Part shown: positions 1-4,884 of the stretch, piece after piece | Position numbering within the stretch: position 1 is the stretch's first letter | Layout of the letters: every line of letters begins with the position of its first letter | NCBI GenBank assembly: GCA_029857995.1 | Contig: JAOUFZ010000095.1 | Coordinates: forward strand, 1-6,608 | Length of the DNA: 6,608 nucleotides | DNA from: Dehalococcoidia bacterium | GTDB taxonomy: Bacteria > Chloroflexota > Dehalococcoidia > GIF9 > AB-539-J10 | Direction: 5' to 3' | Notes under the pieces: generated by a model | Databases searched by the model: none | Seen by the model: the letters and a program-made list of their open reading frames with translations, nothing else | Told to the model about the DNA's origin: nothing | Made by a program: the position numbers and the translations under genes

Positions 1-387
1 AACCATTTCCAGGATATGGTCAACTTTCTCGGCAGTCTTGTCCTTTTCCTCTCCCCTCCATCTTAAGCCACAGGCAACGTTGTCATAGACACTCAAATTA
101 AATACCTGAGGTTTCTGGTGTATAAATGACATCCGACGACGTATCTCCAATCTTTGTTTCCCTGACCGGGGGATGCATTTGCCGTCAAAATAGATTTCCC
201 CAGCGCCAGGGACCTCCAGCAGGTCTATAATACGTAAAAGCGTTGTTTTGCCCGCCCCGGTCGGGCCAATCAGGGCGAAAACTTCACCCCTGCCAATACC
301 TAAGTTTAAACCTTTCAATACCTCCCGCTCACCATAGCTATGCGTTAGGCCAGTCACTTCGATTACTGAAGATGATGGTCTTATCAT
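1..387 (-). CDS. tupC: Tungstate ABC transporter ATP-binding protein, 3'-truncated by the window edge
   Basis: This is the first 129 codons of the ATPase that powers TupAB. It starts at ATG 387, just 2 bases after the tupB stop codon, with AGAGGT as ribosome site in the end of tupB, so translation is likely coupled. Visible are the A-loop aromatic in HSYGE (16-20), Walker A GPTGAGKTT (41-49) and the Q-loop FIHQKPQVF (88-96, Q91). The following LSVYDNVACGLRWRG segment (98-112) is typical of TupC and related phosphate/molybdate importer ATPases. The signature motif, Walker B and switch His lie beyond the window. The coding frame is intact to base 1. Assignment to TupC instead of another oxyanion ATPase rests on the operon. 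Confidence 0.9.
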   Translation of the reverse strand, partial: MIRPSSSVIEVTGLTHSYGEREVLKGLNLGIGRGEVFALIGPTGAGKTTLLRIIDLLEVPGAGEIYFDGKCIPRSGKQRLEIRRRMSFIHQKPQVFNLSVYDNVACGLRWRGEEKDKTAEKVDHILEMV

Positions 388-389
388 AA

Positions 390-1076
390 TTACCTCTGCT
401 GCAACCTATTTAAGACGATGTTAATGATGAGTGCCAGGAATAAAAGAATTATGCCCAACGCTATTGCCAACTCTAACTCGCCTTTGGATGCCTCTAATGA
501 TATTGCTGTGGTAATGATTCTGGTGGCTCCCCTGATATTTCCACCGACCATCAGAGCACATCCAACTTCCGATATAGCTCTGCCAAAACCCATTATTACA
601 GCAGCCAAGACAGCATACCTTGCCTCCCTCAGCACAAGCAAGATGGTCTGAAAGCCGCTGGCACCGAGCGAGGTAGCGGTATCCACAATCTCCTTACTTA
701 CACCGCTCAACGCGGAAATGGTCAAACCAAGCAGTAGAGGAGTGATTAATATCATCTGCCCAATCACCATGGTAGTGGGAGTAAAAAGTATGCCAAGCTC
801 GCCAAGTGGCCCGGCCCGGGAAAATAGCACAAAAACAAACAAGCCAATAACAACTGTGGGCACGCTGAACAGCGTCTGGATGATATTTATTAAGGCCCTT
901 TTCCCACGGAAGTGATGGGAATGTATTAAACTCCCCAGTGGTAGGCAGATCAGAGAAGCTAGAAGACAAGATGTCGCCGAAATCCTCAGGGACCTTCCGG
1001 CTATCTCCATTACCTCAGGGTCGAGGGAGATTATGAGTTCTATGGCCTTAGTAAGGCCGTGCCATATTTCAGTCAA
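390..1076 (-). CDS. tupB: Tungstate ABC transporter permease
   Basis: TupB is the membrane subunit that passes tungstate from TupA into the cytoplasm, presumably as a homodimer. The 228-aa protein has about five hydrophobic segments (near 33-51, 63-85, 102-122, 152-175 and 203-223). The cytoplasmic EAA-type loop that docks on the ATPase runs from about 133 to 169 (ATSLGASGFQT, then GFGRAISEVG), matching binding-protein-dependent permeases of the molybdate/tungstate/sulfate group. The start is TTG at 1076 (TTG ACT GAA), preceded by TAGGAG three bases upstream; the first in-frame ATG, at residue 23, would trim the N-terminal helix and has no comparable ribosome site. A rare start on a membrane subunit may set it below TupA in abundance. 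The gene ends 2 bases before tupC. Confidence 0.92.
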   Translation of the reverse strand: MTEIWHGLTKAIELIISLDPEVMEIAGRSLRISATSCLLASLICLPLGSLIHSHHFRGKRALINIIQTLFSVPTVVIGLFVFVLFSRAGPLGELGILFTPTTMVIGQMILITPLLLGLTISALSGVSKEIVDTATSLGASGFQTILLVLREARYAVLAAVIMGFGRAISEVGCALMVGGNIRGATRIITTAISLEASKGELELAIALGIILLFLALIINIVLNRLQQR

Positions 1077-1099
1077 TTGCTCCTACCTGCTTTAATATG

Positions 1100-1231
1100 C
1101 TATTTCTTGGCACAGGCTTCGTACTTGCCGGTGCAGGTAATCTTGTCAGCGCAGTTAGGGCAGAACTTCCAGTCTGACCTTACCTCAGCACCGCACTTTT
1201 TACACTTCACTATCGCTGCTATGACTGGCAT
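1100..1231 (-). CDS. Small zinc-ribbon protein encoded between tupA and tupB
   Basis: This 43-aa protein contains a CxxC-10-CxxC zinc ribbon (C10, C13, C24, C27) with the typical CKKCGAEV and KFCPNC knuckles. A second cysteine pair follows in a short basic tail (C33 and C40). There is no signal peptide or membrane segment, so it should be cytoplasmic. It sits 25 bases after tupA and 23 bases before tupB, inside the transporter operon, with a near-perfect ribosome-binding site, which makes it a real gene. Its function is unknown to me. A metal-sensing, oxyanion-handling or assembly role is only a guess from position; it may simply be a generic double-zinc-ribbon-like protein. The longer in-frame start at 1318 is rejected because it overlaps tupA and lacks a ribosome site. 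Confidence 0.8.
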   Translation of the reverse strand: MPVIAAIVKCKKCGAEVRSDWKFCPNCADKITCTGKYEACAKK

Positions 1232-1235
1232 GTCG

Positions 1236-1243
1236 CACCTCCT
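1236..1243 (-). promoter_or_regulatory. Strong Shine-Dalgarno that identifies the small zinc-ribbon gene
   Basis: AGGAGGTG on the minus strand lies 6 nt (from AGGAGG) upstream of the ATG at 1231. It is the best ribosome-binding site in the window. It excludes the longer frame opening at 1318, which would overlap the end of tupA. Confidence 0.8.
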
Positions 1244-1256
1244 CTCTTTAAGATTA

Positions 1257-2156
1257 TTACTGGCAAATCTCTGGATCATAGGGGTAGAATAGTGGTTCTC
1301 CATATTGTGGCACGCCAAATCCGGCGATTAAAGCCTGGATTTCGGGTGCTCTGAGAAAAGTTACCAGATTCTGAGCCATCTCAGGATTGCTACCGTTCTT
1401 GCAGATGATCACCGTGTAGACATTGAGCATAATATCACCTGTGTCTACCAAGGTCACCAAATCCAAGTCGCCCTGGTAAGCAAGGAAGGTTCCCTTGTCT
1501 GTCAGGGTGTAAGCAATTTTCTCGTTAGCCATAACCAGTGTTGCCCCCATGCTTGACCCAGCTTCGAGATACCAGCCAGCGGTCGCTCCAGTCCCTTGAA
1601 TATCCGTTGTATAGTTATAGCCGGCTGCTGTCCAGACGGCTTTTTCTTTGCCGTGAGTTCCCGAGTTATCCCCTCGAGAAACGAATTTAACTGTCTCCGG
1701 GTCAGCCTCCCCCTCTTGCTGGATTTTTTGGAAGGCTTCTTCTGGAGTCAAGCCACTAATGCCTGCAGAGTCAGTCTCAGGGCCTATGACGATGAAATAG
1801 TTATAAGCCCAGGGGACTCGCGCCGTACCATTATATCCTTCTGCTTCAACAGCATAGCCACCGGCTATAAATGCTGCCTCTTGAAGGGGGTCATGGACGG
1901 TAACTACATCCACATCACCATTTTTACCTAATTCCAGAGCCATACCGGTGCCTTTAGCTGTTATCTGCAAGGCGACGTCATATCTTTGCTCAAATATGGG
2001 CTCCAGAGCATCCCACAATTCGGTGTCGTAAAGGCTGGTAGTGGTTGCCACCCTTAGTACTGCGGGAGCAGACGTCGCTACAATGACACTAACGATTATG
2101 GCAACTGCTATGACAGCCACTGCGATCACTGTCGTCTTCATACTTATTTTCTTCAT
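1257..2156 (-). CDS. tupA: Tungstate ABC transporter substrate-binding protein
   Basis: TupA captures tungstate outside the cytoplasmic membrane and delivers it to TupBC. The 299-aa protein has an N-terminal hydrophobic segment (about 8-29) followed by a PBP-like domain. It carries family hallmarks: TTTS (38-41), KGTG (68-71), HDP (88-90), SRGDNSGTHGKEK (160-172) and SMGATL (202-207). TTTS and SRGDNSGTH are typical of TupA-type tungstate binders and contribute oxyanion ligands. There is no cysteine near the end of the hydrophobic segment, so this is not a lipoprotein; it is either cleaved by signal peptidase I (APA at 30-32 is a possible site) or retained as a membrane anchor. It follows a riboswitch and terminator, so expression is probably repressed when cofactor is abundant. 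Specificity for tungstate over molybdate is inferred from the family. Confidence 0.92.
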   Translation of the reverse strand: MKKISMKTTVIAVAVIAVAIIVSVIVATSAPAVLRVATTTSLYDTELWDALEPIFEQRYDVALQITAKGTGMALELGKNGDVDVVTVHDPLQEAAFIAGGYAVEAEGYNGTARVPWAYNYFIVIGPETDSAGISGLTPEEAFQKIQQEGEADPETVKFVSRGDNSGTHGKEKAVWTAAGYNYTTDIQGTGATAGWYLEAGSSMGATLVMANEKIAYTLTDKGTFLAYQGDLDLVTLVDTGDIMLNVYTVIICKNGSNPEMAQNLVTFLRAPEIQALIAGFGVPQYGEPLFYPYDPEICQ

Positions 2157-2161
2157 GCTTA

Positions 2162-2167
2162 TCTCCA
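2162..2167 (-). promoter_or_regulatory. Shine-Dalgarno sequence that fixes the tupA start
   Basis: TGGAGA on the minus strand is centred about 8 nt upstream of the ATG at 2156. It argues for that codon and against the in-frame upstream TTG at 2174, which would place the ribosome site inside the coding sequence. Confidence 0.75.
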
Positions 2168-2240
2168 GAGTCAAAAATAGTCCTGTTTAACGAATTAGCG
2201 AAATTACGGCGCGGTTTAGGAAAAAGCAATAACCGAGAAC

Positions 2241-2267
2241 AAAAAAGCACCGTCACAAAAACGGTGC
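2241..2267 (-). terminator. Intrinsic terminator between the riboswitch and tupA
   Basis: On the minus strand GCACCGT (2261-2267) and ACGGTGC (2247-2253) form a perfect 7-bp stem with a 7-nt loop, followed at once by six T (2241-2246). This is a textbook Rho-independent terminator placed about 85 bases before the tupA ATG, where it can only serve to attenuate the operon. Confidence 0.9.
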
Positions 2268-2288
2268 CGCCCAAAAACCAAGCTTCAT
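2253..2288 (-). CDS. Candidate 11-codon leader peptide spanning the terminator
   Basis: An ATG at 2288 opens an 11-codon frame, MKLGFWAAPFL, ending with TGA at 2253-2255. The sequence GGAGGG ends 3-4 nt upstream of the ATG and would be a strong Shine-Dalgarno, but it is also the 3' strand of the aptamer's closing stem, so it should be hidden when the aptamer is folded. The last codons and the stop lie within the terminator hairpin, so a translating or terminating ribosome would prevent the hairpin. No known peptide is recognised. The frame is short enough to occur by chance, and the GGAGGG may be conserved purely for aptamer structure. Confidence 0.35.
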   Translation of the reverse strand: MKLGFWAAPFL

Positions 2289-2317
2289 ATTCCCTCCTTT
2301 CCTAGCACGGGAGGCAC
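2264..2317 (-). promoter_or_regulatory. Candidate antiterminator pairing of the riboswitch expression platform
   Basis: GTGCCTCCC (2309-2317), part of the 3' side of the last aptamer stem, can pair with GGGCGGCAC (2264-2272), which contains the start of the 5' arm of the terminator. Eight of nine positions pair. The two folds are mutually exclusive: a folded aptamer frees the terminator arm (off), and an unfolded aptamer captures it (on). This is seen in the sequence; the switching direction is inferred. Confidence 0.55.
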
Positions 2318-2402
2318 AGACATTTCTCTCTGTGCCCTCGAGGCTTTTTAGCCTACCGGCTGCTTGCCCTGGATTCTCTTTAGGCAAGGCAGCTCGGAGA
2401 GA
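2291..2402 (-). ncRNA. Moco/Tuco-type (molybdenum or tungsten cofactor) riboswitch aptamer
   Basis: The minus strand carries a compact multi-helix RNA directly upstream of a tungstate transporter operon. The closing stem pairs TCTCTCC (2396-2402) with GGAGGGA (2291-2297). The second stem pairs GCTGCCTTGCC with GGCAAGCAGC, with one bulged base. A short hairpin, AGGCT-AAAA-AGCCT, follows. The last stem pairs GGCACAGA with TCTGTGCC around an 8-nt loop. The landmarks CTCCGAGC, CCGGTAGGCT, GTGCCTCCCG and GGAAAGGAGGGA fit my memory of the Moco RNA motif, described as sensing molybdenum cofactor or, in the Tuco variant, tungsten cofactor. I did not score it against a covariance model. The gene context favours tungsten-cofactor feedback. 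Which ligand it prefers cannot be decided here. Confidence 0.8.
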
Positions 2403-2419
2403 GCCCATATTCAATTCCA

Positions 2420-2447
2420 CCCACAAAAATCGCAAGATTTTCGTGAG
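2420..2447. repeat. Imperfect inverted repeat related to the promoter dyad
   Basis: CACAAAAATC (2422-2431) and GATTTTCGTG (2436-2445) pair at 9 of 10 positions around a GCAA loop. Aligned without gaps to the dyad at 2482-2509, the 28-base minus-strand sequences agree at 19 positions, including the shared centre TCTTGC. It would lie in the transcribed leader between the predicted start site and the aptamer. Confidence 0.5.
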
Positions 2448-2468
2448 GGCCCGGTAAATGTGAGATTA

Positions 2469-2497
2469 ATTTTATCGAGGTCCCCAAAAAGTTGCAA
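2469..2497 (-). promoter_or_regulatory. Candidate sigma-70 type promoter of the tup operon
   Basis: On the minus strand TTGCAA (2492-2497) and TAAAAT (2469-2474) are separated by exactly 17 nt. The -10 box matches TATAAT at 5 of 6 positions and the -35 box matches TTGACA at 4 of 6. Initiation would fall near base 2462, about 60 nt before the riboswitch aptamer, which is a sensible distance for a regulated leader. No better pair was found between rplY and the aptamer. Confidence 0.6.
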
Positions 2498-2509
2498 GAC
2501 TTTTTGGGG
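2482..2509. repeat. Perfect 11-bp inverted repeat overlapping the tup promoter
   Basis: CCCCAAAAAGT (2482-2492) and ACTTTTTGGGG (2499-2509) are perfect arms around the 6-nt spacer TGCAAG. The dyad centre coincides with the predicted -35 box, and one arm covers much of the promoter spacer. It could be an operator, or a terminator for rplY read-through, though the bases following it in that direction are not T-rich. A related but imperfect 28-bp dyad lies 62 bp further on (2420-2447). Confidence 0.6.
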
Positions 2510-2535
2510 TTGATTTAATTTCGGGTGTTATGTCA

Positions 2536-2560
2536 GGGATTTGCTAGCCAGCCAAATCCC
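2536..2560. repeat. Inverted repeat downstream of rplY, possible transcript-end hairpin
   Basis: GGGATTTG (2536-2543) and CAAATCCC (2553-2560) are perfect 8-bp arms around a 9-nt loop. It begins about 50 bases after the rplY stop codon. In the direction of rplY transcription the hairpin is not followed by a T-tract, so it is not a classical intrinsic terminator; it could stabilise the 3' end or act with Rho. Confidence 0.5.
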
Positions 2561-2607
2561 CGGTATCCGTTATAGATACAGAAGCAATTGCCAACCAAGT
2601 CAGACGA

Positions 2608-3306
2608 TTATGTTTCTTTTGATTTCTTTTGGTCTCGCGCAGCCTCTTTGGGAGCTTCAACCGCTTCCTCCGCCACCTCCGCTGCTGCCTCCGCCTCCGC
2701 CTCCGCCTCTACTACCGCCTCTACTACCTTCTCCTCTACCTTTTCCACAGGTCGCAAACTGATTTTCGCCACAACCAAATCTGGGTTGTTAAGAACGGTA
2801 ATATCTTTGTCCAGCGTGATATCTTTGACGCGTATTGCTTGATCTAACTCAGTGAGGGAACTGATATCCACCTCTATACTACTGGGGATTTTTGCCGGCA
2901 AACACTCTACAGTAAAAGTCCCCAGCTCATGATCGAGCATGTTGGTTTTGGACTTCAGGGCTGGTGCTTCCCCAAGCAAGACAACAGGAACCTCTAACCT
3001 TATCTTTTCCTCCATCTTGACCTGATAGAAGTCAACATGGACCAATTCTCCCTTGCGCCAGTCTCTATCGAATTCACGAACCACGACGGTCCTGGGCTTC
3101 TTTTCTTTGGCGAGCTTGAGGTCAATAAGCCTTGTCTGCCCAGCTCGACTTAACACTCGCTCAAGTTCCCTAGTGTCGCACTGTAGTGCCAGGGACTCGA
3201 TACCGTGCCCGAAAACATGCACCGGAGTAATGCCCTGGCGGCGCAAGTGCTTGACTTTTTTCCCGAGGATCTCTCGGTTAGCAACCTTTAACTCTATTTT
3301 GTCCAT
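2608..3306 (-). CDS. rplY: Large ribosomal subunit protein bL25 (Ctc/TL5 type)
   Basis: This 232-aa protein is the long (CTC/TL5) form of ribosomal protein L25, which binds 5S rRNA in the 50S subunit. The N-terminal 5S-binding domain (1-95) shows GKKVKHLRRQGITPVHVFGHG-like spacing (15-35) and the HVDFYQV motif (90-96). The C-terminal TL5 beta domain (about 98-187) includes LEVPVVLLGEAP (104-115). Residues 188-222 form an acidic Ala/Glu/Val tail, then a basic terminus ending KKSKET. The tail codons are short tandem repeats. The ATG at 3306 is a natural family start (MDKIELKV), but no Shine-Dalgarno is visible just upstream and the best promoter lies almost on top of it, so initiation may be near-leaderless. 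It is separated by 83 bases from rluD, with no convincing terminator between them, so read-through from upstream remains possible. Confidence 0.95.
   Translation of the reverse strand: MDKIELKVANREILGKKVKHLRRQGITPVHVFGHGIESLALQCDTRELERVLSRAGQTRLIDLKLAKEKKPRTVVVREFDRDWRKGELVHVDFYQVKMEEKIRLEVPVVLLGEAPALKSKTNMLDHELGTFTVECLPAKIPSSIEVDISSLTELDQAIRVKDITLDKDITVLNNPDLVVAKISLRPVEKVEEKVVEAVVEAEAEAEAAAEVAEEAVEAPKEAARDQKKSKET
2687..2728. repeat. In-frame tandem repeats encoding the Ala/Glu tail of L25
   Basis: On the plus strand there are three GCCTCC hexamers plus a variant GCCTCT (2687-2710). A 12-mer GCCTCTACTACC then occurs twice (2705-2716 and 2717-2728), sharing that last hexamer. Read on the coding strand these give alternating Ala-Glu and two copies of Val-Val-Glu-Ala. 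Every unit is a multiple of three, so slippage would change tail length without shifting frame. Confidence 0.9.
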
Positions 3307-3318
3307 TTCGGTTTGCTA

Positions 3319-3347
3319 ATCATATCAAACCAGTCTTCTCTGTGCAA
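3319..3347 (-). promoter_or_regulatory. Candidate sigma-70 type promoter for rplY
   Basis: On the minus strand TTGCAC (3342-3347) is followed after exactly 17 nt by TATGAT (3319-3324), which matches the -10 consensus at 5 of 6 positions. The -10 box ends only 12 nt before the rplY ATG, so initiation 6-8 nt downstream of it would give a 5' leader of about 4-6 nt. This is inferred from sequence only. Confidence 0.55.
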
Positions 3348-3389
3348 GAAACTGTGCCCGTTCATCTGACCAGTGATGCGAAGAGACCG

Positions 3390-4313
3390 TTAGTCGCTTT
3401 GAGCTAAGTGCTCCAGCGCCTGCTCAAGGTCGCCAGGTAAGGGAGAGGTGAATTCCTGGTATTGCTTGGTTGAGGGTAAACGAAAGCCAAGGCGGTAGGC
3501 ATGAATAAATTGCCTGTCAAGATGAGCCGATTTAATTCCGTAAATGGGGTCACCGACGACCGGACAACCGATAGCTGACAGGTGTATTCTGATTTGATGT
3601 GTGCGCCCTGTTAAGGGACTAACTTCGACCAAAGTGTAGTTATCAAGGTATTTTCGGACTTGATACTGGGTAGTAGCCTCTTTCCCTGCTTCTACTATCG
3701 CCATTCTTTGTCTACGGCGAGGGTCTCGTCCAATGGGTGCTTCGACTATCCCCTGTTCCGGGGAGAGCCTTCCTTTAACAAGGACAAGATATCTTTTGGC
3801 TACAGTGCGACTTTTGAACTGTGCGGCCAAATATTCCCGGGCAAAGTCGTTTTTGGCAATGACTATGAGGCCCGACGTATCTTTGTCTAGTCTGTGAACT
3901 ATGCCGGGGCGCACGACCTCGTTGCTCATGGTCAGGCCAGGGCAGTGGGCTAAGATGGCATTGACTAGGGTATGGCTGGGGTGCCCCGGGGCAGGATGCA
4001 CTGTCAAGCCAGCAGGTTTGTCTATCACCAGGATATCCTCATCCTCATAGATTACAGTCAAAGGGATTGGTTCAGCCAAAGGATGGCCTGGTAGGAGAGG
4101 AAGCTCGACTGTTATGCTGTCGCTCTTGCGTAATTTCTGGCTCGCCTTTGCCTTTTGCCCATTGACCAGAATGTAGCCCTGCTCAATTAGTTTCTGCAAA
4201 TAAGCGCGCGAGAATTGCGGCAGAACTTGGGTTAAATACTTATCAAGGCGGATGTCAGGAGCGGGTGAATTGAATTGCAGTTTCTTAATTCTGGGGTCCG
4301 TGGTTGCGTTCAT
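3390..4313 (-). CDS. rluD: RluA/RluD-family 23S rRNA pseudouridine synthase
   Basis: This predicted pseudouridine synthase isomerises uridines in structured RNA; the closest characterised relative by motif is RluD, which modifies helix 69 of 23S rRNA. From the ATG at 4313 it is 307 aa. An S4 RNA-binding domain (about 21-70, LDKYL through LVNGQ) precedes the catalytic domain. That domain carries DKPAGLTVHP (98-107), HRLDKDTSGL (140-149, with D143 the expected nucleophile), a KRYL block (173-176) and LTGRTHQIRIHL (234-245). The frame also has a GTG at 4367 that would add 18 hydrophobic residues. I prefer the ATG because it leaves about 22 residues before the S4 domain, as in E. coli RluD. The ATG overlaps the end of lspA; lspA-rluD adjacency is common in bacteria. 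Which RluA-family position it modifies cannot be read from sequence. Confidence 0.92.
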   Translation of the reverse strand: MNATTDPRIKKLQFNSPAPDIRLDKYLTQVLPQFSRAYLQKLIEQGYILVNGQKAKASQKLRKSDSITVELPLLPGHPLAEPIPLTVIYEDEDILVIDKPAGLTVHPAPGHPSHTLVNAILAHCPGLTMSNEVVRPGIVHRLDKDTSGLIVIAKNDFAREYLAAQFKSRTVAKRYLVLVKGRLSPEQGIVEAPIGRDPRRRQRMAIVEAGKEATTQYQVRKYLDNYTLVEVSPLTGRTHQIRIHLSAIGCPVVGDPIYGIKSAHLDRQFIHAYRLGFRLPSTKQYQEFTSPLPGDLEQALEHLAQSD

Positions 4314-4884
4314 ATTCTTTGCTAAACACCCCCGACTTATAAAAGGAATAAATGAGAACAAAGACACCCACCGTTATAGCTGCGTCAGCGATGTTGAAGG
4401 CAGGCCAGTGGAAGTTGCCCCACAAACGGAAGTAAATGAAGTCGGTGACATAACCAAAACGGAGGCGGTCTATGAGATTGCCTACAGCACCGCCCCAAAT
4501 CAAACCGATGGATACCATACTCAAGGTGGTAACTTGGGATAAGTAACGAAGGAACAGCAAGACAATGAGCAAACTAGCTATGCCAATAATGATGATAAGA
4601 AAGCTTTGATTAGCGAGTAAACCAAAGGCAGAGCCCGTATTTCTAATATGGATCAAACTTAAGCGGCCAGTTATGGGGAGCGATTCTCCCAGCGCTAGGT
4701 GGGCTCTGATCCACAGCTTGCCTAGTTGGTCAAAGGTAACTACCAGAGCAGCAACAATCAGAAATAGCCTTAATCCGCCTCTGTACTTGCCTGGAGAGAC
4801 TTCTGATTTGTCTTCACTCACGAAATCGGGTGTTTTGCTGATCTCCAATTTACTTGGAGACTCATTATCTTGTCCCTTTTGCAT
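4285..4884 (-). CDS. lspA: Lipoprotein signal peptidase (signal peptidase II)
   Basis: LspA is the membrane aspartyl protease that removes the signal peptide from diacylglyceryl-modified prolipoproteins. All diagnostic blocks are present in this 199-aa protein: DQLGKLW (52-58), NTGSAFG (82-88), GGAVGNLIDR (131-140, catalytic D139) and FNIADAAITVG (163-173, catalytic D167). Four hydrophobic segments fit the family topology (about 38-57, 92-114, 121-136 and 166-183). It is longer than the usual 150-170 aa because of a hydrophilic N-terminal extension of roughly 35 residues. The ATG at 4884 lies inside the end of the dksA-like gene and its only purine-rich upstream stretch abuts the ATG, so initiation is probably coupled to upstream termination. 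A shorter TTG start around residue 13 is possible but has no better ribosome site. It overlaps the next gene by 29 bases. Confidence 0.95.
   Translation of the reverse strand: MQKGQDNESPSKLEISKTPDFVSEDKSEVSPGKYRGGLRLFLIVAALVVTFDQLGKLWIRAHLALGESLPITGRLSLIHIRNTGSAFGLLANQSFLIIIIGIASLLIVLLFLRYLSQVTTLSMVSIGLIWGGAVGNLIDRLRFGYVTDFIYFRLWGNFHWPAFNIADAAITVGVFVLIYSFYKSGVFSKEYERNHGPQN

Noticed and set aside
1596..1931. Plus-strand 111-codon frame opposite tupA
   Set aside because: It is a shadow of tupA, whose motifs and length are fully conserved in the minus frame.
2253..2435. 60-codon minus-strand frame running through the riboswitch
   Set aside because: The region is explained by conserved RNA structure; only the last 11 codons have a ribosome site and are reported as a candidate leader peptide.
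2415..2436. Second promoter candidate TTGCGA-17-GAATAT (minus strand) just before the aptamer
   Set aside because: The -10 match is only 3 of 6 and transcription would start inside the aptamer's closing stem, destroying the switch.
2541..2762. Plus-strand frame with a long proline/leucine run
   Set aside because: It is the antisense reading of the GC-rich repeats in the L25 tail and has no ribosome site; the composition is explained by the repeats.
4252..4542. Plus-strand 96-codon frame across the rluD/lspA junction
   Set aside because: It lies opposite two well-conserved genes, resembles no family and has no ribosome-binding site.
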